Below, piece after piece: positions 8,350-16,229 of a DNA stretch of 64,000 bases. This DNA is from Sphingobacteriales bacterium 50-39. Lineage in GTDB: Bacteria > Bacteroidota > Bacteroidia > Chitinophagales > Chitinophagaceae. Each line of letters begins with the position of its first letter. Position 1 is the stretch's first letter. Made by a program: the position numbers and the translations under genes. A model generated the notes under the pieces. The model made no database searches. It saw only the letters and a list, made by a program, of their open reading frames with translations, and was not told the DNA's origin. Where the stretch lies: NCBI GenBank assembly GCA_001898505.1, contig MKTZ01000016.1:124001-188000 (forward strand). The letters are read 5' to 3'.

Positions 8350-9294
8350 CTATTTGATGATCTTATAGCACCAGCGGAACAGCTTACCCTGGAAGTCGAA
8401 GGGAGTGGTGGCATTGGTAATGTCCTTTATGGAAGCGGCGGTTATCTTCTCCGTCTCCAGCTGGAATTTCCTGAAATTGGTGCTGAAATACAGGATGCCG
8501 CCCGGCCGCATGGCGTGCAGGGTCTTGTTCAGCAGCTCCGCATGGTCGCGTTGTATATCCAGAAAATCCTTCATCCTTTTGCTGTTGCTGAAGGTGGGCG
8601 GGTCCATGATCACAAGGTCATAGTACCCTGCAGGCGCCTCGTCCAGCCATTGCTTGACATCGGCATGTATAAAATTACAGGTAGTCTTGTCCGCAAGCGA
8701 ATGATTCAGCTTCATGTTATCCTCCGCCCACTGGAGATAGGTCTTGGAGAGGTCCACGGAGTCCACCTGTGTGGCTCCCCCCGCCGCGGCATAGACGGAG
8801 AAAGATCCCGTGTAACAAAAAAGATTCAGCACTTTTTTGTCTTTTGATTCGGAGCGGACCATACCCCGGGTGATGCGGTGATCCAAAAAGAGACCGGTGT
8901 CAAGATAATCTATCAGGTTGACCTTGAAAGAAAGCCCTGCTTCCTGCACCACAAAGAACTCCTGCTCGCTGGCCAGCTTTTCATATTGCCCCTGTCTGCC
9001 CGCCTTGCGCTGACGCTGCCGCCAATAAATGGCATCATCCGGCATACCCAATACCTCACTGATCACCGGCAGACAGGATTCCAGCCACGCCTCATGCTCC
9101 TCTTCCGTCATGCCATGACGACGACGATATTCTGCTAAATACACTTTATCTCCATACAGCTCGATACAAAAGGGGAATTCAGGCAGGTCATGATCATAGA
9201 CGCGATAGCAGCTGACGGATTGCCGTCCGGCCAGTTTGGAAACATGACGAAAGACCTTCGTCAGCCTGTTGCGGAACATGGGTAGTTTTTCCAT
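8350..9294 (-). CDS. Class I SAM-dependent RNA methyltransferase, RlmK-like
   Basis: A 314-residue protein resembling the C-terminal (RlmK) half of E. coli RlmKL, which makes m7G in 23S rRNA. Supporting motifs are TGLFLDHRITRG before the catalytic domain, VLNLFCYTGSFSVYAA as SAM motif I, DSVDLSK as motif II and IMDPPTFSNSKRMKD as the substrate-binding DPP motif. The N-terminal RlmL half and THUMP domain are absent, so this is a stand-alone enzyme. The first possible start (TTG at 9312) lies inside the terminator hairpin of the upstream gene, so the ATG at 9294 is preferred; a further ATG at 9279 is also possible. Target base is inferred from the RlmK resemblance and is not certain. Confidence 0.82.
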   Translation of the reverse strand: MEKLPMFRNRLTKVFRHVSKLAGRQSVSCYRVYDHDLPEFPFCIELYGDKVYLAEYRRRHGMTEEEHEAWLESCLPVISEVLGMPDDAIYWRQRQRKAGRQGQYEKLASEQEFFVVQEAGLSFKVNLIDYLDTGLFLDHRITRGMVRSESKDKKVLNLFCYTGSFSVYAAAGGATQVDSVDLSKTYLQWAEDNMKLNHSLADKTTCNFIHADVKQWLDEAPAGYYDLVIMDPPTFSNSKRMKDFLDIQRDHAELLNKTLHAMRPGGILYFSTNFRKFQLETEKITAASIKDITNATTPFDFQGKLFRWCYKIIK

Positions 9295-9300
9295 ATACAA

Positions 9301-9327
9301 AGCCCCCCGCAACTATGCGGAGGGCCC
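9301..9327 (-). terminator. Intrinsic terminator of the DUF4197 gene
   Basis: On the minus strand GCCCTCCGCA and TGCGGGGGGC pair with one mismatch around a TAGT loop, followed by TTTG. It lies 19 nt past the DUF4197 stop codon and just before the methyltransferase start, which argues against that gene starting at 9312. Confidence 0.65.
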
Positions 9328-9345
9328 GACAAAGTTACACTATCC

Positions 9346-10095
9346 TTACTTTCCGCCGAATACCTTTTTCAGCAGGTCGGTGACCTGTGCGGCAGGATTC
9401 TGTCGAATATTTTTTTCTTCCTGTGCTACATAATAAAAGACCCCATCGATGGTCTTGCCTGTAGCATAAGAGGACAGGTCAGGATTTACTTTTTGTCCTC
9501 CAAATGCGGTCACAGGGAGTTTGTTGTATGTCTCGAACACTACTTTCCAGTATTTGGTAGCGCCTGTTTTTTGGAGAGAAGAATCGATCACCGGCCTGAA
9601 CGCCTCCGTCAGGGGCGAGGTGGTGGATTTGCGCAGATAGGATGTAGCTGCGGTATCCGCTCCTTTCAGGATACCCAAGCCGTCCTGTACGCTCATGCCC
9701 TTGATGGCATTTAAGAAGATGGGTGCGGCGGATTTGGCAGCATCCTCGGCAGCACGGTTGAGGCTGAGAATGGCATCGTCCACCTGCTTGCCGAATCCGG
9801 CGCTGCGTAATGTCTTTTCTACCTTGGCGGCTTCGGGAGGAAGCAGGATCTTCACGGCGGCATCCTTAAAAAAGCCATCCACGGCCGAAAGCTTATCGGC
9901 GCTCTTCTCAGCCCCTTTTGACAAGGCTTCCTTCAATCCGGCCACGATCTCGTCCGAGCTGAGTGAGCCGCTCTTTCCACCTTTGACCTTGCTCAGTGCA
10001 TTCTTGGCGCCGCTGAGCAAACCTTGTGCACTAGCCGTACCGACCATAAGAAAAGAACAAAGTGAGAACAATACAACAGCAATAATTTTCTTCAT
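9346..10095 (-). CDS. DUF4197 domain exported protein
   Basis: A 249-residue protein with a signal peptide ending at TASAQ. The mature part matches DUF4197 (PF13852): an all-helical N-terminal half (EIVAGLKEALSKGAEKSADKLS, shown in part as EIVAGLKEALSKGAEKSAD), a central GMSVQDGLGILKGADTAAT, and a C-terminal TIDGVFYYVAQEEKNIRQNP. The family occurs in Bacteroidota and Proteobacteria, is periplasmic by prediction and has no assigned function. The gene is monocistronic: it has its own terminator downstream, and upstream lies a divergent small gene. The start at 10095 is supported by the signal peptide. Confidence 0.85.
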   Translation of the reverse strand: MKKIIAVVLFSLCSFLMVGTASAQGLLSGAKNALSKVKGGKSGSLSSDEIVAGLKEALSKGAEKSADKLSAVDGFFKDAAVKILLPPEAAKVEKTLRSAGFGKQVDDAILSLNRAAEDAAKSAAPIFLNAIKGMSVQDGLGILKGADTAATSYLRKSTTSPLTEAFRPVIDSSLQKTGATKYWKVVFETYNKLPVTAFGGQKVNPDLSSYATGKTIDGVFYYVAQEEKNIRQNPAAQVTDLLKKVFGGK

Positions 10096-10162
10096 AATGG
10101 ATATTTTCTTTGCTTGTAAAAATAATTCAACAAACTGCTAAAGTAATGTTATATTAGTATGC

Positions 10163-10522
10163 TTGAAAAAGACCTTTTCCATACTGCTGATCTTATCCTG
10201 GTTGTTATTTCAATACAGCAGGTTATTGAATTATCAGCGCTGTCCGATCACGCTTCTTTCCTCCATCCAGCAAGTTGCCTGCGACTGTCAAAAACAATCT
10301 CCGGAAGCCACTTCAGGTGATAAACAGCATAACACGGAAAGCTCCGCCTATAAGTTCAGACCCGATGAGGTCTTTATGGCTTTTGCCCTTCCTTCTCCCA
10401 GTGATCCTGTCAGTCTGCTCCTACCGGGCAAATTTTCCGGGGTATCCACGATCGCTGCCGGATCCATCACTCCCATCTTTCAACCACCCCGGGGTAACGT
10501 CTTCCTTCCCTTGTTTATTTGA
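10163..10522 (+). CDS. Small membrane-anchored protein of unknown function
   Basis: I do not recognise this 119-residue protein with confidence. It begins KKTFSILLILSWLLFQYSRLL, an N-terminal membrane segment preceded by lysines (quoted here to 20 residues), followed by a Cys-rich CDCQKQ stretch and a polar region; the C-terminus is hydrophobic. The only in-frame start is the TTG at 10163, as no ATG precedes it in this frame. Similar short proteins with one N-terminal helix and a CDCEK-like motif occur in Bacteroidota, often upstream of envelope genes, but I cannot name a family. It is transcribed toward the thioredoxin-like gene and divergent from the DUF4197 gene. Confidence 0.5.
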   Translation: MKKTFSILLILSWLLFQYSRLLNYQRCPITLLSSIQQVACDCQKQSPEATSGDKQHNTESSAYKFRPDEVFMAFALPSPSDPVSLLLPGKFSGVSTIAAGSITPIFQPPRGNVFLPLFI

Positions 10523-10549
10523 TTTCACACAATTAAAACCTCATTAATT

Positions 10550-11416
10550 ATGAAGAGCATTGCTTTTCTGTCTCCGGAATTCCAGAAAGATATCCTCCGA
10601 CAGAAAACAGTTTATGATGGGCCTTGCGGCCAATGGACCTGTGGTCCATTTTTGTCATATATAGTCTTGTCATGCTATGTCATGATCTCGCTGTCCTGTC
10701 ATCATACATTGGCCCCGCAAACCTCGGCTTCTGTCAGTATGGAAATAACCGATGCAAACGGGAATATCCAACTTTTAGGAAAAGCCTCGCGCAAAAGACT
10801 GGAACAAGCCCCTTTTGGGGACTGGTACAATAAGAACTATGATTCTTACGTGGTAGATTCGGCCACGGCCAGCCGGCTCCGGCCGGAGCTGGCGGGCAAA
10901 CAGGTGATGGTATTTATGGGCACCTGGTGCGGGGACAGCAGAAGAGAAGTACCGCGTTTTTTTAAAGTACTGGATTGTTGTAGAATTGATACCAGCTCTA
11001 TACAACTGATAACGGTGGCTGCCTCGGCAGATCAGTACAAACAGAGCCCGGGGCATGAAGAAAGGGGGCGCGACATATTTCGCGTACCGGACTTTATCGT
11101 GCTGGATCATGGGCGTGAGCTGGGCCGGGTCGTAGAATCTCCGGTAACCTCATTGGAAAAGGATCTTTTGTCCATCGTCTCGGGAGAACCCTATACGCCT
11201 AAATACCCTGGCGAGGCGCTGCTGGCGACCCTATTCCATCAGGAGAAGATAAAGAAGATAAGGCGGCAGCTGCCACAGCTGACGGAGAAATTAAGACCGC
11301 TGGTCGGCTCGTCGGGGGAGCTTGTATCCTATGCCCATGTGCTGGATGCGTCAGGCGACAGGGAGAAGGCCGACCTGGTCCGGGAATTAAAAACCAGGCT
11401 GTTTCCAGGGGGATAA
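10550..11416 (+). CDS. Thioredoxin-fold protein with GTWCGDSR site
   Basis: The conserved part begins near residue 55 and holds a thioredoxin fold with MVFMGTWCGDSRREVPRF, where the CxxC second cysteine is replaced by Ser (CGDS). Such proteins are usually not general disulfide reductases. DFIVLDHGRELGRVVESP continues the fold, and a C-terminal helical region (about 215-288) resembles a short tetratricopeptide-type tail. A YIVLSCYVMISLSCHH stretch may be a lipoprotein signal. The start is doubtful: the first 35 codons contain a GGACC/GGTCC hairpin with a T run at 10633-10653, typical of intergenic DNA here, so translation may begin at the TTG at 10652 or 10667 or the ATG at 10682 rather than at 10550. 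Function is unknown. Confidence 0.7.
   Translation: MKSIAFLSPEFQKDILRQKTVYDGPCGQWTCGPFLSYIVLSCYVMISLSCHHTLAPQTSASVSMEITDANGNIQLLGKASRKRLEQAPFGDWYNKNYDSYVVDSATASRLRPELAGKQVMVFMGTWCGDSRREVPRFFKVLDCCRIDTSSIQLITVAASADQYKQSPGHEERGRDIFRVPDFIVLDHGRELGRVVESPVTSLEKDLLSIVSGEPYTPKYPGEALLATLFHQEKIKKIRRQLPQLTEKLRPLVGSSGELVSYAHVLDASGDREKADLVRELKTRLFPGG
10633..10653 (+). terminator. ATGGACC/GGTCCAT hairpin with T run
   Basis: A 7-bp stem with a TGT loop is followed by five T residues. It has the form of a terminator for the small gene at 10163 but falls inside the annotated start of the thioredoxin-like gene. It resembles GGACC hairpins at 24.46, 43.63 and 43.88 kb. Confidence 0.45.
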
Positions 11417-11477
11417 AGGTGCGGGAAGCGGTTCCTGATAAATGTCCGGACAATCCCGTATTTTGCGGCTCAAATTA

Positions 11478-11563
11478 TCCGGAAAACAGGCTCGTGAAAA
11501 ATATAACCTGTTTTCCGGAATTATCTAATGTCTGTCCTTCGGACAGCGAACCTTTGGTTCGCT
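11478..11563 (+). repeat. Two-hairpin intergenic element (copy C)
   Basis: The element has a 13-bp inverted repeat (TCCGGAAAACAGG at 11478-11490, its complement at 11507-11519), then the core TAATGTCTGTCCTTCGGAC, then a hairpin AGCGAACC-TTT-GGTTCGCT at 11545-11563. The same architecture occurs at 22441-22528, 17990-18072 and 34538-34602. Here it lies between the thioredoxin-like and FKBP genes and ends about 25 nt before the FKBP start codon. Confidence 0.7.
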
Positions 11564-11588
11564 CCGGGCAAATCCTAAAAAAACAAAT

Positions 11589-12323
11589 ATGATCGTAAGT
11601 AAGCAGTTAGTTGTATCCATGATCTCCTTTTCCGCAGCATTGCCTTTGGCAGCTCAGGTAAAGAAAACTACTACACCTACCCATACTACACATGCCACTG
11701 CCGCAAAGACCACCACTACCACGCTAAAGACTGAGCTGGATTCCGTGAGCTATGCCATTGGCCTCAGCGTCGCCAATTTCTACAAACAGTCGAACCTCAC
11801 GAATATCAATACCGCCCTACTGGTAAAAGCCATCAATGACGTAAAGAGCAATGGGAAGCTGTTGATGGACGATCAACAGGCCAATAGCTGCATGGTCAAT
11901 TTCATGCACAAAGCCCAGGCAGAAAAATCCGCCGGTAACAAAAAGATCGGGGAGGATTTCCTTGCCGCCAATAAGAACAAGCCTGGTGTGGTCACGCTGC
12001 CCAGCGGTCTTCAATATACGGTGATGAAGGAAGGTACTGGTCCCAAGCCTGGTCCTACCGACAAGGTAAAGGTTCACTATCATGGCACGCTCATCGACGG
12101 TCGTGTATTTGACAGCTCCGTAGACAGGGGGCAGCCCATCGAACTGGCCGTCAACGGCGTGATCCCCGGCTGGACGGAGGCCTTGCAATTGATGTCTGTT
12201 GGCAGCAAATGGAAGCTTTTTATACCTTCCAACCTGGCTTATGGAGATCAGCAGGCCGGTCCATTGATCGCACCCGGCTCGACATTGATATTTGAAGTGG
12301 AGCTTTTGGATATCGTGAAATAA
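11589..12323 (+). CDS. FKBP-type peptidyl-prolyl isomerase
   Basis: A 244-residue exported isomerase: signal peptide to about residue 22 (PLAAQ), a Thr/His-rich linker, an FKBP_N dimerisation domain (about 50-135, TELDSVSYAIGLSVANFY and related), then the FKBP catalytic domain with KVKVHYHGTLIDGRVFDSS, IPGWTEALQLM and GSTLIFEVELLDI. The layout is that of Mip/FkpA/FklB proteins, which catalyse proline cis-trans isomerisation and act as chaperones in the periplasm. The aromatic pocket residues (Tyr, Phe, Asp, Trp, Tyr in the AYG motif) are present. It is followed by a bidirectional terminator. Confidence 0.93.
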   Translation: MIVSKQLVVSMISFSAALPLAAQVKKTTTPTHTTHATAAKTTTTTLKTELDSVSYAIGLSVANFYKQSNLTNINTALLVKAINDVKSNGKLLMDDQQANSCMVNFMHKAQAEKSAGNKKIGEDFLAANKNKPGVVTLPSGLQYTVMKEGTGPKPGPTDKVKVHYHGTLIDGRVFDSSVDRGQPIELAVNGVIPGWTEALQLMSVGSKWKLFIPSNLAYGDQQAGPLIAPGSTLIFEVELLDIVK

Positions 12324-12327
12324 TGAT

Positions 12328-12354
12328 AAAAGGGCCGGCAAAACCGGCCCTTTT
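12328..12354. terminator. Bidirectional terminator between FKBP and DUF4139 genes
   Basis: An 11-bp stem (AAAAGGGCCGG and CCGGCCCTTTT) with a 5-nt loop, flanked by A on one side and T on the other, lies between two convergent genes. It can end transcription from both sides. Confidence 0.9.
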
Positions 12355-12356
12355 CT

Positions 12357-14195
12357 TTAATTGATATTTATATTCCTGTCCTTGGGATATTTCACGCTGT
12401 AGCTGACCCGGTATTTTCTCGTTTCGCCAGGATTCAGCTCTAATCTCCAGGTGAGTACGCCGGTGTCCTTGTTTACGGCTGCGTCGCTGCTTTCCAGCAG
12501 TTCTTCCTCTATCTCCTTATCCGTGCTGATAGGATGCTGATCCTTTAACAACATCTGTACTTTTTCCTTTCTATTGTTGCGCACGGTGATCTCATAGGTA
12601 AACACCTGTTTTTTGTTGCTGCCAAGGAATTTTACACTGCTGTAATCAGCTATTTTTTCCTTTTTGACGACTATTCGTTTATCGCGGCCTAATGTAAGAC
12701 TCAACGTGTCCAGCGTGGAATTGGGATCGATAAAGGATTTACCGATATTGGTTCCTTCTACAATAATATTTGCTTCGCCGGGCAAAAGGTGGAGGGCTTC
12801 CCAGCCAGGAACATTACCCAGAAGATAAGCTTCCTTATCTATGCGGGGCGCCGAATAATACTCGTAAGAACAGGGCGCTTTGATATCCCTGAGCACGACA
12901 TCCTGTTCTTTACCATTGGCCGGCACATCATAAGGCATGTCGATATCGAACGTGACATCCATTTGATTGTCATTGACAGAGACGTAGTCGTTCATTTCAT
13001 TCTTTGTTGTAACGATGACAGCTCCTGCCGCGGCCCTTGCCCCATAAAGGGTTGTGGCGTCTGCGTCTTTCAGAACATTCATGCTGGCAATGGCGTTAGG
13101 GTCTATTTTACTAACTTCCTCGGCGCTTGCGGGGACACCATTGAGGATATAGAGAGGCTGCTGATTGCCAATCGTAGCAGTACCGCGTATTTTGACCGGC
13201 GATACCGCCACCTCGCTCAACGACAATCCCGACACTTGTCCCGTCAGCGCATTGGCAACTGAGTTATTGCCAGCAAAGCCGGAGGATTTGAAATTCTGCT
13301 GATAATATCCTGTCACCGTACGCATGGCCGGCTCAACGAATTGCAGGAACCATGCTTTTAGAACAGGAGCGTTGCCACCCTGGTTGGGCAGTGAAGTGGA
13401 AAGACTCAATTTGACCTTTTTCCAGTCCAGCCCGGTGGTCTGCTGTAGCCTGGCCTTATAGAGTATCTGAAGGGGATCATTGACCTTGTTTACTTTCAGA
13501 TCGTAGAAAGGATACCAGGAAGCGGCTGTCGTGAGATAAGAAATGGTAAAATTCGCAGCCCCCTCCGTAGGGCTCATCAATTGAAGGATCAGACGGCCAC
13601 TGGTCTTACTGTTCTTCTTTTCCTCTTCTTTTATCTGATTTTCCAGTCGGCCGATGAGCTGTTTCCATTTATCGCTCCTTTCGCTGTATGTATTGAGCTC
13701 TGTACGCAGCTCCACTGTCTTTTGCTTATAATAATCCACCATTTTTGTAAGTTCGGCAACGGAGAGGCCATCCTTTCCACCAATGCTTTTGTTGGCTGCC
13801 AGCAATTCGAGCAGCTCATTGTCGCTACGAGTGAGCACATCCAGCCGGGCCAATTCCTTTCGGATGAATTCCACAGAGTCCTGTAGCTTTTTGACAAAGG
13901 GGCTCACCGTCTCCGGTTTTAGGTATTCAGTGGAAAAGGTCACGGACATTACCGTCACATCGTTGGTGCAGCTGACACGTAGGTTATTCAGATCTACGGC
14001 ATTGCTAATGTCCCCGATAATGAGCTCGCTGCTGCCCTGTGGAAGAGTGGCGGTGGCTGTATGTACCAGTTCTGCGCCGGTGCGGTAGACCATGGCGGAC
14101 CGAAGGACGGAAGGGACGATATTCTTTTCCTCCGTGGCAGATGCCGGATGGAAAGCTATGCTCAGGAGCAATAAAAAGGCGGATACACGATGCAT
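12357..14195 (-). CDS. MuiA/DUF4139 protein with internal TonB-plug-like segment
   Basis: From the ATG at 14195 this is a 612-residue exported protein (signal peptide to PASA; a GTG at 14213 would add six residues). It matches the mucoidy inhibitor A family: an N-terminal DUF4140 domain (about 30-130), a coiled coil (about 130-200) and a DUF4139 beta-rich domain (about 205-612). Inside DUF4139, at about 305-395, is a segment that reads like the plug of a SusC/TonB-dependent receptor: VANALTGQVSGLSLSE, VKIRGTATIGNQQPLYILNG, IASMNVLKDADATTLYGARA and AGAVIVTTK. No receptor barrel or TonB box follows. The family's biochemical role is unknown. The sequence around the insert is continuous, so it is not a frameshift or assembly join. 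Confidence 0.85.
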   Translation of the reverse strand: MHRVSAFLLLLSIAFHPASATEEKNIVPSVLRSAMVYRTGAELVHTATATLPQGSSELIIGDISNAVDLNNLRVSCTNDVTVMSVTFSTEYLKPETVSPFVKKLQDSVEFIRKELARLDVLTRSDNELLELLAANKSIGGKDGLSVAELTKMVDYYKQKTVELRTELNTYSERSDKWKQLIGRLENQIKEEEKKNSKTSGRLILQLMSPTEGAANFTISYLTTAASWYPFYDLKVNKVNDPLQILYKARLQQTTGLDWKKVKLSLSTSLPNQGGNAPVLKAWFLQFVEPAMRTVTGYYQQNFKSSGFAGNNSVANALTGQVSGLSLSEVAVSPVKIRGTATIGNQQPLYILNGVPASAEEVSKIDPNAIASMNVLKDADATTLYGARAAAGAVIVTTKNEMNDYVSVNDNQMDVTFDIDMPYDVPANGKEQDVVLRDIKAPCSYEYYSAPRIDKEAYLLGNVPGWEALHLLPGEANIIVEGTNIGKSFIDPNSTLDTLSLTLGRDKRIVVKKEKIADYSSVKFLGSNKKQVFTYEITVRNNRKEKVQMLLKDQHPISTDKEIEEELLESSDAAVNKDTGVLTWRLELNPGETRKYRVSYSVKYPKDRNININ

Positions 14196-14257
14196 ATGGT
14201 TTCGTTTTTTCACCAGATGCAGGCATCCGCCGCATTACATAAAAATGATTTGTTAAG

Positions 14258-16153
14258 CTATTCCTCCTTTGCCTTTTTACGCAGCTGCTCCAATAATTGA
14301 AGTCCCAGCAATCCGTTGATAGGGCTACCCCCTTCTCCCCCGCCGATGAGCACGTCCGGCATGATCCGGATATGCTGCGCGCCGATTGCTTCCATCACCT
14401 TGAGCTGGGTAAAGTTGTCACCGCCCATGGCTTCGACGGCCAGCTTATAGGACTCTGCCGAGGATTTACCGATGGCAAGGGTCTTTTCCGCCTCGGCATT
14501 ACCCGTGAGCGATATCTTTTCCGCATCCGCCTTGGCGAGCCACTCTATTTTCTCCGCCTCGGCCTTTGCCAGCAGTCTTGTTTTTTCCGCCTCGCCGCTG
14601 GCCAGCAGCTTAAGCCTGTCGGCTTCTGCATTGGCCTGAAGACGCACGCTGTTGGCATCCCCTGTGGCCTTCTTCACAGATGCATCCGCGATGCGTTCCG
14701 CAATGACCACACCCTGATCGGCCTTGACGATATCCTTTTGTATTTCGGCAATAGCCGTTTCCTTTTCCAAACTCTGTCTTGTTTCCTGCGCCTTTCGCTG
14801 TGTCTCATACGTGACCTTCTGCTCCTCCGCCAGCTTGCGGTCGGTGAGGGTCTTCATAAGACTCTCCGGTGGCACGATATCGCCTATCAGCGTGTCCACG
14901 CCAAATACATTGTATTGTTCCAGCACTTTGCCGATATGCGCCTTGGCAGACTCCTGTCTTTCCTTTCTGGAGCCTAAGAAAGCGATCACATCGCTGTCCT
15001 GCGCCGAATTGCGGAAATAATTTCCGATGGTGGGTTCCAGCACCTGGCTCACGAGGTTGACCATGTTCCCAAACCGGGCGATCACTTTGGGCGCTTCGTT
15101 GGTAGGGATATGGATGATCTGAGCCACGTCCAGGTTGAAGGGGAAGCCATCCTTACTGCGAACGGTGATGGTGGACAGGTTCTTATCCAGCTGGTGCGCT
15201 TCACTGCGTGCGCTGGCCCAGTTCAATACCAGGTTGGTCGTCGGCACCAGCTCCACCTTCAGGATATAAATGTTGACAGGATATTTGCCAGGCCCCAGCG
15301 GTTCGGCCCATACGCCTTTGGAACCCTTAGCCACGATATTCCCATGTTTGAATTCCGTACCGCTGAGGTCTACTCCCTCATTGCCCACATAGGATATCAC
15401 CACGCCGACATACCCGATGGGTATTTCCGTCATTTTCACCATTTCCACCTTGACAAACCAGGGGTTGAGAAAATAAGCGCCGGCCAGTATCACCTGCTCC
15501 TGCAGCCCTTTGTATCCCCCATTGTTCAGGAAAAGATCGACATCCTGAAATTTATTATGATCGCCGATGATCTTACCGGCAATCTGCCCTTCATCCAGCG
15601 GCCGCCCTTCCAGTGTCGTCACGATACCTACTGCATTGTCCGGGACACTGACCATATCCGTTATCTCCACATCGAACAAAAAGGTATTGATACGGAAAGA
15701 CCCCGGTGTAATGATGGCCGTCTGACGGCCTTTGCGACCTCCATTCTTTAAAAAGGCCTCGGCATCCTGGAAAGAGTCACAGGGCACTTTCCGTCCCAGG
15801 ATCGCGCCCGTCTCCAGCTCTACGCCATCACGTGCCAGCACCAGGCCGATCTTACCCGTAGGCACGACGGTAAAGTCCTGAAAGGTGATCTGGTACTGCC
15901 AGTACCATTTCCAGAAATAGACCCCGGGAGCCAGGGTCTGCGCCTGAAAGCCGGCTTCGCCATTGGTGGCGATGATACGTCCTTCCGGCAGGGATTGTTT
16001 TCCCACCAGCACAAACTTCTTTTTGACAAGGCCAATTTTGTCTTCCGGTACAATGATCACTCCAAAAAACACACGGAGGATGAGCTTGTATAGGAGCAGG
16101 CAAAGCAAGGGGATCAGGATGATCAGACCCCACTTGAGGATAGGTGTTTCCAT
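14258..16153 (-). CDS. Flotillin-like SPFH domain protein
   Basis: A 631-residue protein with one N-terminal membrane segment (WGLIILIPLLCLLLYKLIL), a long beta-rich region, an SPFH/band 7 domain (about 280-430, with TVRSKDGFPFNLDVAQIIHI) and a long C-terminal coiled coil (about 430-580) rich in EAEK, ADAEK repeats. This is the flotillin plan: membrane-attached oligomers that scaffold membrane microdomains. The C-terminus is short and hydrophilic after a glycine-rich stretch (LIGGGEGGSPING). Region 60-280 has two repeated FQDAEAFLKNGGRKG and FQDVDLFLNNGGYKG segments, an internal duplication. The gene is separated from the upstream phosphorylase gene by a terminator, so it probably has its own promoter in the 16154-16191 gap. 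Confidence 0.85.
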   Translation of the reverse strand: METPILKWGLIILIPLLCLLLYKLILRVFFGVIIVPEDKIGLVKKKFVLVGKQSLPEGRIIATNGEAGFQAQTLAPGVYFWKWYWQYQITFQDFTVVPTGKIGLVLARDGVELETGAILGRKVPCDSFQDAEAFLKNGGRKGRQTAIITPGSFRINTFLFDVEITDMVSVPDNAVGIVTTLEGRPLDEGQIAGKIIGDHNKFQDVDLFLNNGGYKGLQEQVILAGAYFLNPWFVKVEMVKMTEIPIGYVGVVISYVGNEGVDLSGTEFKHGNIVAKGSKGVWAEPLGPGKYPVNIYILKVELVPTTNLVLNWASARSEAHQLDKNLSTITVRSKDGFPFNLDVAQIIHIPTNEAPKVIARFGNMVNLVSQVLEPTIGNYFRNSAQDSDVIAFLGSRKERQESAKAHIGKVLEQYNVFGVDTLIGDIVPPESLMKTLTDRKLAEEQKVTYETQRKAQETRQSLEKETAIAEIQKDIVKADQGVVIAERIADASVKKATGDANSVRLQANAEADRLKLLASGEAEKTRLLAKAEAEKIEWLAKADAEKISLTGNAEAEKTLAIGKSSAESYKLAVEAMGGDNFTQLKVMEAIGAQHIRIMPDVLIGGGEGGSPINGLLGLQLLEQLRKKAKEE

Positions 16154-16191
16154 TTTATTCCAGGTTTAAGAAAGTCTACGGGTTTAAATGT

Positions 16192-16217
16192 CAAAAAAAC
16201 GGGCCTCCCGGCCCGTT
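16192..16217 (-). terminator. Rho-independent terminator of the glucan phosphorylase gene
   Basis: On the minus strand AACGGGCC and GGCCCGTT form an 8-bp stem with a GGGA loop followed by seven T residues, 13 nt after the stop codon. Confidence 0.9.
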
Positions 16218-16229
16218 CTGTATGGTGTG

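Noticed and set aside
10275-10547. Overlapping 90-codon frame within the small membrane protein gene
   Set aside because: It lacks a signal or motif, whereas the frame at 10163 opens with a Lys-preceded membrane segment.
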